Notes: generated by a model not told the origin, from the sequence alone. A stretch of DNA of 64,000 nucleotides from Endocalyx cinctus (GCA_001600455.1 BCKC01000004.1:4080915-4144914), one strand, 5' to 3'. Positions 1 to 13,174 are shown, counted from the first letter of the stretch. Translations and numbers: made by a program.

Positions 1-419
1 CATGCATACATGAATGAGGACGATCGCTCACGAAAATTTATCTACGTCGTGATATTGCTTACTGTCTTCTTCTGAGCAGTTTCAACTTTGGAGCCTCGTC
101 ATAAAATTTACGGGTATTTCGGATCAGCGCCGGAGAATGTCAGTAAAGAAATTGAGACAGAAAAAAGTGGGGGATTAAAGTAAAAAGAAAGACACCTGAA
201 AGAGAGAGAGAGAGAGAAAACATTCCACAATGCCTGCCCGATTATGTCGTGATAACCCCTTGGAGGGTCACCGACAAAAAGATCTGACATGTCGGGGAAT
301 ATTCCTAGTGTACGAGCACGATGATTTGCCTGCCGAGAAGGATTCGTGTACAGTGATGGAGTTCATAATCCATGTTAATCTTACGTACGCATGCCCGCTC
401 TCCCGCTCTCCCAACGAAT

Positions 420-458
<39 letters not shown>

Positions 459-3400
459 TACATACAACTTGTCTCATGCACTTTGAATAACACGGGAGAA
501 AGGAGTAAAAAAGAAGGCGTATATTTATTCGCATATTGCAGTTGGACAACTGCAGACGCCATACAGCTGACGTGCACCTAATCGATTTGTCAATATTCAT
601 CTGAGTAATTTTGCCGCATCTCCGACATCTGCTGCGAGTCATTGGGATCGACTTAAAGTTTAAGAGATCATGTTTGACTTATTCCACTGTTTGATGTTGG
701 AGGATTATAAAAAATAAAAAATAAAAATAATAATAAAAATCGTGCACTTTTCGCATTATGATCAAACCTGCCGCAAAAGACACTTTTATAATCGACATCG
801 ATTGTGATCAAGTTGAAATAATAACGACTATTCCTTTATCGTGAGAATGCGTTCCGTGGGTTGAAGCCGACAATGTCAAACTCCCTGGTTAAAGGTTTAC
901 TACACAATAAAAGACTTAATTGACGCACAGAGCAGAATCAGGAAGAGAGAGTTTAGGGTTAACAATCCTCCCTGAACAATTCTGGGGGGTTGTCCTAGTG
1001 TGCATGTACTGATTTGTGGAGCTTCGGTGCTCCGACCCCGATAATATACTACGGCGACATCTCCGTTGCTCCGTCCAATCAAGCTTCGGATTTGACGGTG
1101 GCTGTCAGAACAGTATCATGCAATACGACGTTTGACCCTGAACCTGACAGCCCTAGGTAGTGATCTACTTCTAGGGGGTGTTTACTTCGACACCCTCTCC
1201 TCCACCCAAACTACCCGGCAATATGAACTACACATATACTATCTAAAAAGTGGCAGGAACATTAGGTGCAAGCTCCACGGGTGGGTACACGGTGCCCACG
1301 TATACTACGTTTGAGGTCGTAGATACCGACCACTTGGGGTAGAACGACGCCATTTCGTCGCATTCTCCTTAAAGGAAGTTGGGATGGCTTCTGTCCCTAG
1401 AACCTGGATAGACCCCTGAAAAGAGTATTGGAGGTGTGAAAAAAAAAAAAAAAGGCTGATTATGAGTGCAGCGTAGTCAGAAATTCGTCTCAGGTACGCG
1501 GGGTGGGTTGTTCTGTCTACCACAGCTCTTCGGCATAATTATACTCGGCGTATATTTGCGATGATGAAGTCGTCATTCCGTCATTGAAAATTGACGGCGT
1601 ATAGGACCCTTGCAAACTTACCTGGGCACTCAAGTATACTGTGCAGACTTCCCCAAATCCCCGGATTCCGCAATTAAAAACAGTTTTGAGTCGCCAAGCA
1701 GAGGCTTGATATCTGCGTAGTAAAAGAACTCAGAGATATCACGAAGCCACTCAAACATGGTAAGTACGTTATCTCGGAAATCCTTAGTTCCGAAGAATCT
1801 TAATATCTTTAGCGGTGATTTTTTTTATCCCACGCCAGGGCTATTGAAGATAATCTCTTGCTTTTTCTCCGAAAGAATGAGCAGATCAGAATAGATTATT
1901 CCCAAGTTCAATGCCCGCGAGTTGTCATCTGATGGAAATCCCCCACACACCAAGAATCTCAATTGATAGATACCCTGCAGGTGGGAGAACAACGTTCGGC
2001 AGAGTATGTCGCATGCTTGGATTCAAGGGTCCGTCCGATTAGAGTAACTATGATTATCGGTAGCTCATTCTGCCAACAAGGAAATCCTGTTTGGTTAGTG
2101 AGTGGCGGATAAGCGTTCATCAGACGAAGATTACATCGTGGTAACCTAATTAGGCCCGACAGAGATGCATACTTGGACGTGTTAAGAAACATCTGCCATA
2201 TTCTTGTACCGAATCTGTCTCTCTGAAAAAAATAAAAGTAAAAAATAGCGGGAAATTTTCGTATGGATGGATACGCTTTGCATACCTAGGTATAAACTAT
2301 TGATTTGCAGTCGTACGGTGGACCCCCCGGATTATTGGATGCAATCAATCAACCGGCCGAAGGATTTCCAAGGAGTGGGTTCGAGTTCCGCTCCTGCACT
2401 GCATATCAAGTGTACGTGGGAGGGGTAACCTAGTTACTTATGTGTCCATCGCGACGAGTTTCCGGTTTTCGAAGAGTCAACTGCGCCTAAATAAAAGAAG
2501 ACAGGTTGATGTGGGACAATCCCAAGAGCACAGCGATGTATCAATAGTAGATAGATTTTTTTTTTTTTTTAAAAAAAAATACATATATAAGTTTAGAGTA
2601 TCCAAATGACGACGCTCGGCGTTCTTGTCTATGTCCACGTGGCACGACACACCTTTCGTGGTGGATAAGGTATGAAGAGCTAGGTTCAAGACTCGAAAAC
2701 TATGTGGGAAACCTAATAAAATTAAACGAGGTACGGTAAGAAATTACTACGTACTGTACTGTACGATATGATCAAGTAAAAGGGATTGGAAATTTTATCT
2801 TCGCGCTGTTGGCGAAGACGCGAAGAGATGATCAATTAGACGATGATAGAATGAATGGTCTAATAAGGACGTCTGAGATGTTTTGGACAGGCAGAACATG
2901 TTAGAAGAAAAAAAAAAAAAGAAATCTTCGGATAATTAATCAGCTAATTTGGGGGCCACGTACACGTATATATTTGTTAAAATACACTGTGCCGATTTAC
3001 TGTACATTTAAATTTGCCTTATCCGAACTTTTCTCTTTTCTTTGAAAGTTATTGAATTATAAATCGAAGCAAATATAAGAAATACGATCAATACGATAAC
3101 GATCATGGTATATCGTCCGTGTCGTCGTACGTTTTCAGTAACCCGAGAATTTGAAACGGGACAAAGACAGTGTAAATTCCTAAGTACACCTGGTTTTGAG
3201 ATTCTGATATTTTTTGGGCAACGGAGCCGCGTGTATGTCTGTGGCCGCAGTGTAGCGAAACCGGAACTTCGAGTAGCCTGCTAAGATTAGGTATAATGAC
3301 CGAGAAGAATGAATAGGTTTCGTGATCTGAACTGTGGAAGTGCATGATCGTCAGATATCATTAGCTAGGGAAATATGTAGGCCTAGGATTTTCCAAGGGT

Positions 3401-5820
3401 GTGGCCGTTCAAATGATCCAGGTACCTTACAAAATATATAGCGAAAATAAAGTGCTATTAATAATGCGAGAATACATTCATGGAGAGAGTCAGCATCGTC
3501 GAAGGAGAACGTTTGTTTTCCTGTTATACGTCCTGTAATGAGATTTCAAGTCCTACGCCTACAGACTGACCTAACATTCCACAGGACAGTTTAGAAAAGA
3601 GACATCTTCAGGGATCGTGATGTATGAAGTTGATAAATAATTATCCGTCAAGGGACTTTTCAGATTGCTGCTCATTCTGGTAGAGATACTTAGAATTGCA
3701 GCATTGTAAATATATCCAGAGTTCTTTGGCAATATATATGTGTATATGAATATAATATTATGCGTAGTATTATTCACTTGCTACATTAATGAACTGAAGC
3801 AAGATGCTGGAGACTTGTTAAAGTTTTCTAAGAGTATTTATTGGTCGTCGTAGACGAAGCTGTAAAGGGGAAAAAAAATTATATAATCAAGATGTACAAC
3901 TCGGGCGAGCTTCGTATACAGATAGCTCCAGAACGGAACTTTGTGTATCAAGACTTAGAAAACTTTATAAGCGCAACTGTAACTAATGTATCTACCTTTC
4001 ATAGTCTTGTCTTCAGGACACGTCCATTGACATACCTAAAGTACTGAATGAATTGAACCTATGGTTCTATCCATGTTTAATAAAAACAAATGATATATCC
4101 ATTGAACACTCTCGTCTATAGGGGTATTGTTGGAATACTGGTAATAGGGGCTAATCATACTATCGTATAGCTATTTTAGTATAGTACGGAAATCTCTTCA
4201 ACTTAAGAATTAGAACAATAAGAATATACAGAATAGTAATATATCATTTAAACAGTACGATCGTACAGAGCTAATTCAACAGGTATACTAACACAAGGCT
4301 TACCGAGTCAGTTTTATTATTTCTATATAAAGATATATAATAATTATCATATATCACGAATATTCAAGCACTAACATGCTATTTGTCTTGGCACAGCGAA
4401 GGCATATCAGGAATTAGTATAGTCAAGAAATTTATTGGTAATGTTCTAGGTCTGTGTATAAGTACAGCATATGTGATACCACATCTGATATTTGTATACC
4501 CTTATACCGTTATTTTCCGGATTGCAATAAGGTTTTGAATGACTATACCTTCGTAAGGCATAATGATTCATAGATTATTTACAGACCAGCAGAGCAGCGG
4601 CGGTAGTACAACCTACGGTATCGTCGCTAATCATGCCCATATTATCTTGTGATAATATGTCAGTATTGCATTCTAACTTTTCCCAGAGCTTATACATCAT
4701 ATTTGTGATCATCTTTGCATCCTGTGTGACATACTACGAGAAATCTGCGTCAGAACGGAGAATATCCATTCCTGCTCACAGCAGAGAGGTTCGTAGATTA
4801 CGCACCTTCTCGATGAGTGATAGAGTTCCGTGTATGGAGAACTCTAGAGTCGGTTAAAGTTGTCGTGCGTACGAAACCCATTCCATATGACACCGAGTCA
4901 TTGTCCGGTTGTCAAATATGTAAAGTAAAGCATCAGCAGTGCAACATTCTAAGCTTGCCCCTAGCAACATAATGCGAACACCCGGGTCATACATATCAGA
5001 CGTTAAGTAACCAATCTACTGATTCAGGGGTAACAACGGCCACTACTTCTGTGCTTCTACTTTTACACGACATATTCGTAAGGCAATAGTGTTCGCGATT
5101 TGATATATAGGGGTTCGCACAGGAGCAGGTACCCCAACGGCAGATTGCTTTATCGTGTGTGATTTCTAAGTTAGCTGCACCTTTGGGGAATGAAGTTATA
5201 ACTGCATTAGTTCTTACGTCATTTATGCCTCAGGCTAGAAGCAAACATCGACAACGGTCAATAAAGATTGGTTCAGGCCTATCTGTCGTATCTTGGAGTA
5301 AAGTTTCATTTAGAGCATCGTCGAATTTTGGTAAGAATTTGAGAAAACTGAACGAGAATATATCGGGCACGATAAGTCAAACTACAACCCTCACTCGATA
5401 CCGGTGAACGGATCATACGAGATAGCCTTGGAGAGAGATAAATACTCGATGATATTTGCTTTTCAAACCCCGAAGTGCCATACGTGACTCGAAACTTGCG
5501 TGGAAGAGGTGATGACGTTGTAGATATTGTGCGCACACCACGGTTGTCAGGAATAACAAGCCTTTGCTTGCTGATATCCCTTCCGTATGGGAAGGCGCAT
5601 CTGGATGCACATTTCTCTCCACGCTAGACAGGGACTGGCATAGCACAACGGTGCAGGGGCCATCAGGCCATGTTTATGAAATACAAATAGTATAGGGACT
5701 GCGCCTGTACTTTAGGTATACAGGCGTGTGGGATGGATAATAAAGAGATGGATAAGCATTCTAGGTATCACTATGTCGCCAAATATACATTCTATATACA
5801 ATTTCTTGGCAAACAGCGCC
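1..5820. other. Gene-poor intergenic region
   Basis: No open frame here has the composition, length or motifs of a conserved protein; the longest frames (60-126 codons) occur on both strands without splice structure that would join them. The DNA is moderately AT-rich and contains a T21-A19 tract (419-458), a shorter T15-A9 tract (2556-2579) and an ATACCTAGGTAT palindrome (2282-2293). A decayed transposon is possible, but no terminal repeats or transposase motifs were recognised. Confidence 0.6.
419..458. repeat. Poly(T)-poly(A) palindromic tract
   Basis: A run of 21 T is followed directly by 19 A, so the tract is self-complementary and could fold as a perfect hairpin. Similar but shorter T-then-A junctions lie at 2556-2579 (T15-A9) and 20750-20775 (T9, three bases, A14). 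Such runs are prone to length errors in sequencing, so the exact counts are unreliable. Confidence 0.85.
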
Positions 5821-7827
5821 TTACGAGCTACAGCTACACTGCATAGCCCTACCATTCTTTGGAACATCCGCCGTCCACCTAACCTCTTCTTCCCTATCAC
5901 CCTCGTATACCCGACCATCCTCGAACTCGCTTCCCGCCCAGCCGTCCTCGAACGGATGCAGGGCCAGATGCATTATCCTGTCCAGCACGTCTCTTTCGCC
6001 CTTGCTTACCTTCTTGATTACCTCATCAAGGATCCAGCCCCTGGGTACGAAGCTCGGGTTTACCCCCTTCATAGCCTGCATTCTCAGTTCGTCCGCTTCC
6101 GACGATAACGAGGATGCCTCTGGCTCTCCCCAGTCCTCTATGATGCGCCGCCGCCACTTTTCAAGCCACTCAGCCACCCGCTTTCGGCTCTCGTCTTCGC
6201 CCTCGAGCACGCCCGCGCTTCTATCCTGGTAGAAAAAGACGCCTGCTTTGTCTCGCCGGGCCCCCTCCGTCTCGAGCTCGGAGATGGGCAGGGCGCTGAG
6301 CCGGCGGAAGAAGAGGTTGAAGTCAAGCTTCAGCGCGTCCATGGTATCAAGCATGGAACTGAACAGCTCCTCAAAATTGCTCTCACGAAAGTTCTTGAGG
6401 CCCAGGCGTGCCGTCATCAGCCTCTTGTACTCGGCGAGGAAGACAGCTTTGAATTCTTCGCCGATCTGTGTGATGACCTTCTCGGCCCGGCTGATAATGG
6501 GCCCTGCCTCGGCCTCTACCACGCCGTCCTCGACGAGCTTGGGGTTGTCGACCTTGTCTCCAGCCCCAATGAGTTCCGCTAAAGCCTGCGCCAGCCGCAC
6601 AAGGTTCCACCATATGATACTCGGCTGGTTCTGGTAGCTGTACCGTAGCGTGTAGTCATCGTGGTTGGGCGTGAACTGCGGATCGAAGTCGTCCATGAAG
6701 GCGAACGGTCCGAAGTCCACGCTTAGCCCGTACAAGGACGTATTGTCCGTGTTGAGCACGCCGTTCATGAAGCCATATGCCTGCCACTTGGCCACCGTGA
6801 GCGCGTTCCGGCGCGATACTTCACGGAATAATCGGGCGAACCGATTCTCTGCCGCATCACCTTCTCCTTCTATCGTGTCCCTGGCAACGTTCCGATGCGG
6901 CGGGGGACATTCGCTCGGCTTCTCTGGGTTTTCAAGCCTTCCCGCGAGCGTTTCCCAACCGCCAAAGACATCCTCTGCTAGATAGGTGGCCAATTGCCGT
7001 ATGAGAACCCTGTCGCCGCGCGCGCGAAGAATATCGAAGTTTCCGATGCGCAACCAGGACTGGGCGAATCGCGCGACGATAGCTCCTGGCTCCATCATCT
7101 CTCGCCGAACTTTCTCCTTCGGCAAGAGTGTCAAGCTCAGCGCCCTCGTGCTCGGTATGCCCAGCGCGTGAAGGTACTCGCTAACGACGAACTCCCGGAT
7201 GCTACTCCTGAGAACCGCTTTTCCATCCGCGAACCGGCTGTACGGCGTTATGCCCGCGCCCTTCAACTGTAATTCGTACCGCACGCCCGTGTCGGGATTC
7301 GTAGTCTCGAATAAGGAGATGGCGCGGCCGTCGCCCAGCTGCCCGGCCCACTGGCCGAACTGGAAGCCGCCGTAGCACTGCGCCCACGGGTATCCGGGAC
7401 CCTCGAGCTTCGCCTCGTCCCACCCTTGTATCTTATTGCCCGCGACCGTGTTGACGAAGTCGTCCGTTTTCTCGTCGCCTTCGCGGATGCCGAGGTCGCG
7501 CATAGCGGCGGGGCTCACGGCGAGCAGTTCGGGCGATTCGACGGGCTGCGGCCGCACCCAGGTGAACAAGGCATCTCGGACTTGGCGGGGTGAGATTTCA
7601 TCGCGGGGCGTCTTATGCGAGTCGGCCGGCGTGGGGTATTCGGAATCGGCGGGTAATTTTGACGTAAACGTCCACGATTTGGAAATGTCGTTTATGGAAG
7701 AAGCTGACGTTTTTCTGTTGGTACCGTCGCCATTGTTTGTGGCTGAGATGGAAGATGCCATCTGATATGTGATTGCCGTTTGTCGTGCTCTTGAGAAAGT
7801 TCGGGGAATACGGCGGAGGAAGAGCAT
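5821..7827 (-). CDS. FMP40: Protein adenylyltransferase SelO (Fmp40), mitochondrial
   Basis: A single uninterrupted 668-residue frame matching the SelO/UPF0061/YdiU family, which transfers AMP to serine, threonine or tyrosine of target proteins and protects mitochondria against oxidative stress. Visible landmarks are the GYPWAQCYGGFQFGQWAGQL block (about residues 145-165), the glycine-rich and lysine segment LQLKGAGITPYSRFADGKAV with RSSIREF, and the metal/nucleotide-binding NTDNTSLYGLSVDFGPFAFM block near residue 370. The N terminus (MLFLRRIPRTFSRARQ) is arginine-rich and free of acidic residues, as expected for a mitochondrial presequence. A downstream Met near residue 23 could start a cytosolic form. 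The protein ends CSCSS, with cysteine at the third position from the end where the human protein has selenocysteine. Length is usual for fungal members. The gene lies tail-to-nothing at its 3' end and about 435 bp beyond the 3' end of the GNAT gene on the same strand. Confidence 0.95.
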   Translation of the reverse strand: MLFLRRIPRTFSRARQTAITYQMASSISATNNGDGTNRKTSASSINDISKSWTFTSKLPADSEYPTPADSHKTPRDEISPRQVRDALFTWVRPQPVESPELLAVSPAAMRDLGIREGDEKTDDFVNTVAGNKIQGWDEAKLEGPGYPWAQCYGGFQFGQWAGQLGDGRAISLFETTNPDTGVRYELQLKGAGITPYSRFADGKAVLRSSIREFVVSEYLHALGIPSTRALSLTLLPKEKVRREMMEPGAIVARFAQSWLRIGNFDILRARGDRVLIRQLATYLAEDVFGGWETLAGRLENPEKPSECPPPHRNVARDTIEGEGDAAENRFARLFREVSRRNALTVAKWQAYGFMNGVLNTDNTSLYGLSVDFGPFAFMDDFDPQFTPNHDDYTLRYSYQNQPSIIWWNLVRLAQALAELIGAGDKVDNPKLVEDGVVEAEAGPIISRAEKVITQIGEEFKAVFLAEYKRLMTARLGLKNFRESNFEELFSSMLDTMDALKLDFNLFFRRLSALPISELETEGARRDKAGVFFYQDRSAGVLEGEDESRKRVAEWLEKWRRRIIEDWGEPEASSLSSEADELRMQAMKGVNPSFVPRGWILDEVIKKVSKGERDVLDRIMHLALHPFEDGWAGSEFEDGRVYEGDREEEVRWTADVPKNGRAMQCSCSS

Positions 7828-8262
7828 AAAGGATAGCTAGCTGTCAGTTATCGAGGGATTTTTCTTTCTACCGTAACTAGAACTGCAACAACACAGAAGT
7901 CTAAAAACAAGCAAGTATAACAATCAATAAACAGGCTCGTCTTCCTCACCTACCCATTCTATGATAATTATAAAAGTAAATGATAATTGATGGAAATAAT
8001 AGGTTATAGACCTCGGAGCTTGATTGAGGGGGCAAATAAGTATCTTCCCTAGGCGATAATTATAGTGTAGATTTCGCCACTTACTCACTAATTCCAGCGC
8101 TGCGGTTACTGCCCGTCATAGCTCCATAATTACCCATAAATAACCCCGCCAACCCGCTACTGTAGATATGTGGTGTACTACACTCACTGATTCCTCGGTA
8201 ATGTCTATTGTCACTGTGCTGACAAAGCATAGGTTGAGAGTATCAGAGTATCTACATCGCGA

Positions 8263-9129
8263 TCATGATCTAGGTTCTCGTGTCATGTATACAAGTATTG
8301 GTAGCCTCCTTTCATTGAATTCTTCTCCAATATCAAATCGCATTCTCTCGATCTCTGCCCGAAAACCACATTTCTCATACACGCGCCGTCCTGGGAGGGA
8401 GCTTTCCACAACTGCCTAAAGAATTACGTAGTTAGTCAAATAGGAAACAGGCAGCAAAAAAAAAGGTGTCGTATAAAGCCTTGCAGGGAAATACAGATTT
8501 TTATCAAATAAAGCGTAAAATGGATACATGAAACTTCTTACCTTCAATCCCTTTTGATCGGCTGCATCAGTCCCCCATGTGACGAGATTTGAGCCTGCCC
8601 CAAGACGCTGATAATCTGAATGGACTGCTAAGAGTTCCAGGACTACATTCATATTGTGAGACGGCATTTTAAATCTTGAAGGTTTGGCCACCAGCGCAAA
8701 CTTACCATAAGCCCCTTTGCCCTCGGAGGCCTCTATGGATTGGCTACGCGATATCACGTATTCTCTCCATAGACGAGCCATGAATTCGCGATCACTTTGG
8801 TCAGGCCAAACTTCCATGACGTTCTCTACCTTCTCCAACTCTGCAGGAGGAGCCTGGTCCATAAACGTCCAGATAGCAAATCCGATTATGTCCTCTGAAC
8901 CACCATCCCCTCGCGCAACTGCTTTTAGGAATGTAGAGTTCGGAGAGCCTGCATTCCACGCAACCAACCGTTTGGAGCCATTGATCTGCCCCAAAGGTGT
9001 GTCATGGTCCGGAAAATAAATATCAATTAAAGGGGCATTGTGACCGAAACTCTTAGACATGACATCAAAGCATATCGGCATATCTTCGTCGGATGCCAAG
9101 GCAACATCGATTTTGTAGGTGGTACCCAT
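8263..9129 (-). CDS. GNAT-family N-acetyltransferase
   Basis: Two exons are inferred: 9129-8542 and 8415-8263, giving 246 residues. The intron (8541-8416, 126 nt) has GTAAGA at the donor and TTTAG at the acceptor, and joins in phase 0 to give the continuous GNAT segment QKGLKAVVESSLPGRRVYEK. The acetyl-CoA-binding motif A is seen as LELLAVHSDYQRLGAGSNL (the R/QxxGxG/A loop RLGAG), followed by the typical late strand-helix VYEKCGF. This is the common fungal family annotated as GNAT/puromycin-acetyltransferase-like; substrates are usually small molecules and cannot be predicted here. The start is the first in-frame ATG (9129); upstream in-frame codons are ACG and GTG. Without the intron the frame would end in a hydrophobic run of intron translation with no family resemblance. 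Confidence 0.88.
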
Positions 9130-10642
9130 CGTCACTTATGGTAGGCTAGGGAATAAGAATGCAGAGAAGTCTGGGGAAGTAAGTGATGAATCGAGAGGGG
9201 GAATATTAGATTTGGGCAAGTAAGTTGGCGGGCGAATCGGGTCACACCCTGGCCGCCATCGCTTCGTGCATCTTACCTGCTCACTTAGAGGAGACGCTGA
9301 ATAGCACACGATGTTTTTCCCTGAGCGTGCGGGTGTAAGTGTGTATCTATCCCTCTTTTCTATTTATTTCCGAATGAACGTGATTGCGACTTTTTAGCGA
9401 CGGGGGCAATAATTGTAACGTAAACTCTCACCACCCAGCATGCTGCTGACCACCATCTGCTATATACTACATGATGAGAAGCTGTGATAGGCTACCTTCC
9501 TAGACTGGCGTTATCGAAGTTGAATATATATAGAGCATCGCTATAGATTCAGTCCCTCATTCCTTTATGCAATGCCATCTCTAACAATCTTGTAAGATGG
9601 GCCTCGCTAAGGCTAAGATGCTTGTTGATGTCTACAGAAGTGGTCTTCTGTCTATACAAGGCAGCTTAGTCTAACTACGCTGACGACAGAGAGTCGGCTC
9701 GTTTCAAAATGCGGGCGATGACTATCAAGCTGGGTTTATGCTGGTATGGGATGTTAGGAGGATCGGTATTACTATTACTAGACAAGCGATTGAGTCGACT
9801 GATCCCCTAAGCATAGCAAGCATCCAGTTTGAAGAAACAGAAGAGACTTAATTCGTACATAGTGGTAGAATAAGAGACGTAGTACTTGGCAACTAGTCAG
9901 CGCACAAAATTGAAGTTTATCTCTTGGACGTGTGTATTATTATTCAACTTCAAATTCCGCAAATCCTTGATGCGAGTACATCAAGGGTACGATTATTTAA
10001 AAATAAATGCTACAGACTTATGAACTGAATTCACAGAAATCCGTGATATGTAAAATAAGATGTCACGACCGGCGGTAAGAGGCAGCGCTCCTAGAACTCT
10101 TTTGTAAAAAAGGTCTCACATGCTTCCATAATCGGCGTAAATAAAAATATCGATCTAGAGCACAAGATAGAGGAAGACTCGACTGTTTAACAGAAAATAA
10201 ATCCTGTTCAAGCTCACCTACAATAAAGTGTGCCCATGTACAATTATGATAAAGAAAAAAAAAAGAAGAAGAGAAGAAAAGACAAGACAAAATTTCAGTT
10301 AAGAGATTTTTATTATTGGATCCATCCATTCACTCAGCCACTTTACATGGTCCAAGCTCCCTAAGAAAAATAAAGCTCTCGCCTCAATTACTTAAAAGCC
10401 TCAGTACCTGCACCGCCACATATTCAACAGACCAATTAGATCAAGCCTGAAATAATTAAGCCAATTGTCAGCGATTCCCTGTTCCCCCATTTAATTCTCA
10501 ATCGTAACAAAAATCCCGACGACGTCGATAAGAAGACACAGAGAGCGAGAGAGGCATTATTCAATTGCCCTCCACCAGCAATTCGGTTTCGTTCCTCTTT
10601 TCCCCTTTTTAAATATTTTATTATTCCGTCGGGACGAACACG
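9130..10642. other. Intergenic, divergent promoters of GNAT and complex I genes
   Basis: About 1.5 kb between two divergently transcribed starts. It holds no supportable coding frame. Pyrimidine- and purine-rich stretches precede the plus-strand start at 10643. I see no recognised operator. Confidence 0.5.
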
Positions 10643-13174
10643 ATGCTGCGACAAACTCTGGCTCGTTCGGCTTGGCGGACGGGCAAACAAGCCGCCAAAA
10701 ACACCTCGAGAAGAACATTTTCCTCAACAACTTCACGGCAGGCCGAGGTGGAGCTTACCGTTGGTGCGTTATTGTTATTAGTTCTAAAGGAAATTTTTAT
10801 GTGATCAATTCTGAAGCTGACTGTGGCGTTAGATGGAAAGAAGGTGTCAATTGAAGGTAGGGCGGCACTACTCTAAACGGAGCCGATGATATTGCGGTAG
10901 TTAGCTGACCACATTTCAATATATATAGCTGGCTCAGCTTTAATTCAAGCTTGCGAGAAGGCCGGTGTTACAATTCCTAGATATTGTTATCATGAGTATG
11001 ATTCAATTCCTGCCAAAGACTTTATATTCTTCTCTCCGATTTGCTAATGTTATCTCTCAACTCTAGAAAATTAATGATCGCCGGTAACTGTCGTATGTGT
11101 CTCGTCGAAGTCGAAAGAGCCCCGAAACCCGTTGCTTCCTGCGCATGGCCCGTCCAACCCGGTATGGTCGTTAAGACCAATTCTCCTCTTACACATAAAG
11201 CCCGCGAGGGTGTCATGGAATTCCTCCTAGCCAACCACCCTCTGGACTGCCCTATCTGCGATCAGGGTGGCGAGTGTGATCTTCAGGATCAATCGATGAG
11301 GTATGGTGCCGACAGAGGTCGATTTCACGAGATTGGTGGCAAGCGAGGTGTGGAAGATAAGAATATCGGTCCTTTAATCAAGACTTCGATGAACCGATGT
11401 ATCCACTGCACACGATGTATTCGATTCGCCAACGATATCGCCGGTGCCCCCGAGATGGGTTCGTACGGACGAGGTAACGACATACAGATTGGTACATACT
11501 TAGAGCAGAACTTGGATTCGGAAATGTCAGGAAATGTCATCGATCTTTGCCCCGTTGGTGCCCTTACTTCTAAGCCATACGCCTTCCGAGCTCGACCTTG
11601 GGAATTGAAGAAGACCGAGTCTATCGACGTACTAGATGGTCTAGGTTCCGCCATCCGTGTTGATTCTCGTGGTTTAGAGGTCATGCGTGTACTTCCCCGA
11701 TTGAACGATGATGTTAACGAAGAATGGATTAACGATAAGACAAGATTCGCCTGCGACGGTCTCAAGACACAGCGACTCACTATGCCCCTCGTCCGGAGAG
11801 AGGGCAAGTTTGAGCCTGCTTCGTGGGAACAGGCTCTGACCGAGATTAGCGCGGCCTACAGACAAATTGCCCCTGTTGGAAACGAATTCAAGGCTATCGC
11901 CGGTGAATTGACGGAGGTAGAATCTATGGTCGCTATGAAGGATCTCGCCAACAAGCTCGGCTCCGACAACCTCGCTTTGGACATGCCTTCTGGTAGCCAG
12001 CCGATTCCTCACGGTATCGATGTACGGTCCAACTACCTATTTAACTCCAAGATCTGGGCCGTTGAGGACGTTGACTGCATGCTTCTTGTCGGCACCAACC
12101 CCAGACACGAGGCTGCTGGCCTGAATGCCCGTATCCGGAAACAGTGGCTGAGGTCTGACCTCGAGATTGGCGTCGTCGGTGAGACCTGGGACTCGACTTT
12201 CGAATTCGAGCACCTGGGCGGAGACTACACCGCTCTGAAGACTGCTCTAGCCGGTCCTTTCGGCAAGAAACTTCAGGCAGCTAAGAAGCCCATGATCGTC
12301 GTCGGTTCCGGTGTCACGGATCACCCTGACGCCAAGGCATTCTACGAGCTCATCGGCGGTTTCGTAGAGAAGAACGCGGCCAACTTCATGACCGAGACAC
12401 ACAACGGTTTCAACATCCTGCAGAGGGCAGCCTCGAGAGCGGGTGCCTTCGAAGTCGGCTTTACCACACCGTCCCCCGCCGTCGCCGAGACCAAGCCCAA
12501 GTTCGTCTGGCTCCTGGGCGCGGACGAGTTCAACGAGTCGGAGATCCCCAAAGACGCTTTCGTCGTCTACCAAGGCCACCACGGCGACCGAGGCGCTCAG
12601 ATCGCCGACGTGATCCTTCCCGGAGCCGCGTACACCGAGAAGGCCGGTACGTACGTCAACACCGAGGGTCGCGTCCAGATGACCCGGGCCGCCACCTCGC
12701 TCCCCGGCGCCTCCCGGACGGACTGGAAGATCATTCGCGCCGCCAGTGAGTTCCTCGGCGCTCCCCTCCCCTACGACGACGTCGCCATGCTCCGCGACCG
12801 CATGGTCGAGATCAGCCCCGCCCTCGCCGCCTACGACGTCGTCGAACCCACCTCCCTCCAGCAGCTCAGCAAGGTTCAGCTCGTGGACCAGAACAAGGGA
12901 GCCAAGGCTACTGGCGAACCCCTCAGGAAGGTTATCGACAACTTCTACTTCACTGATGTCATCTCCAGAAGGTGAGTAATTTCTCTATCCATATATATAT
13001 ACACTTATCTCCCCAATTCAAATATGTAAACTAACTGAAAAAAACAATAGTTCTCCAACAATGGCTAGGTGCTCGGTAGCCAAGGCTACCGGCAACCCGG
13101 ATAACAACTTGATGGCGCCTGGCATGACGGAAACCAAACCTATGGGTCAGGTAGAATACGGGGCCGGGTCATGA
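10643..13174 (+). CDS. nuo78: NADH:ubiquinone oxidoreductase 78-kDa subunit (complex I, NDUFS1 type)
   Basis: Five exons are inferred: 10643-10763, 10833-10856, 10929-10995, 11067-12971 and 13051-13174, totalling 746 residues, close to the length of the Neurospora 78-kDa subunit. The product is the largest peripheral-arm subunit of mitochondrial complex I and carries iron-sulfur clusters passing electrons from NADH toward ubiquinone. The N terminus (MLRQTLARSAWRTGKQAAK) is a mitochondrial presequence. Cluster ligands are visible: the 2Fe-2S region across exons 3-4 ([20 protein letters not shown]), the H-x3-C-x2-C-x5-C motif in HPLDCPICDQGGECDLQDQ and the 4Fe-4S motif MNRCIHCTRCIRFAND with CPVGAL. 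The rest is a molybdopterin-oxidoreductase-like domain. All junctions keep phase (for example [11 protein letters not shown]). The 24-nt second exon encodes DGKKVSIE. The last exon adds about 40 residues (SSPTMARCSVA...) typical of fungal orthologues. Confidence 0.96.

Noticed and set aside
2308..2402. tRNA-like end: hairpin GGAGTGG/CCGCTCC with GGTTCGAG loop, and GCAGT/ACTGC outer pairing
   Set aside because: The B-box has one base too many (the position that should pair as G53-C61 is T), no proper D arm or A-box is seen and the outer stem pairs only five bases. At most a tRNA relic.
3841..4857. Several 60-75-codon plus ORFs in the first 5 kb
   Set aside because: AT-rich frames typical of non-coding DNA; no compatible introns or domains.
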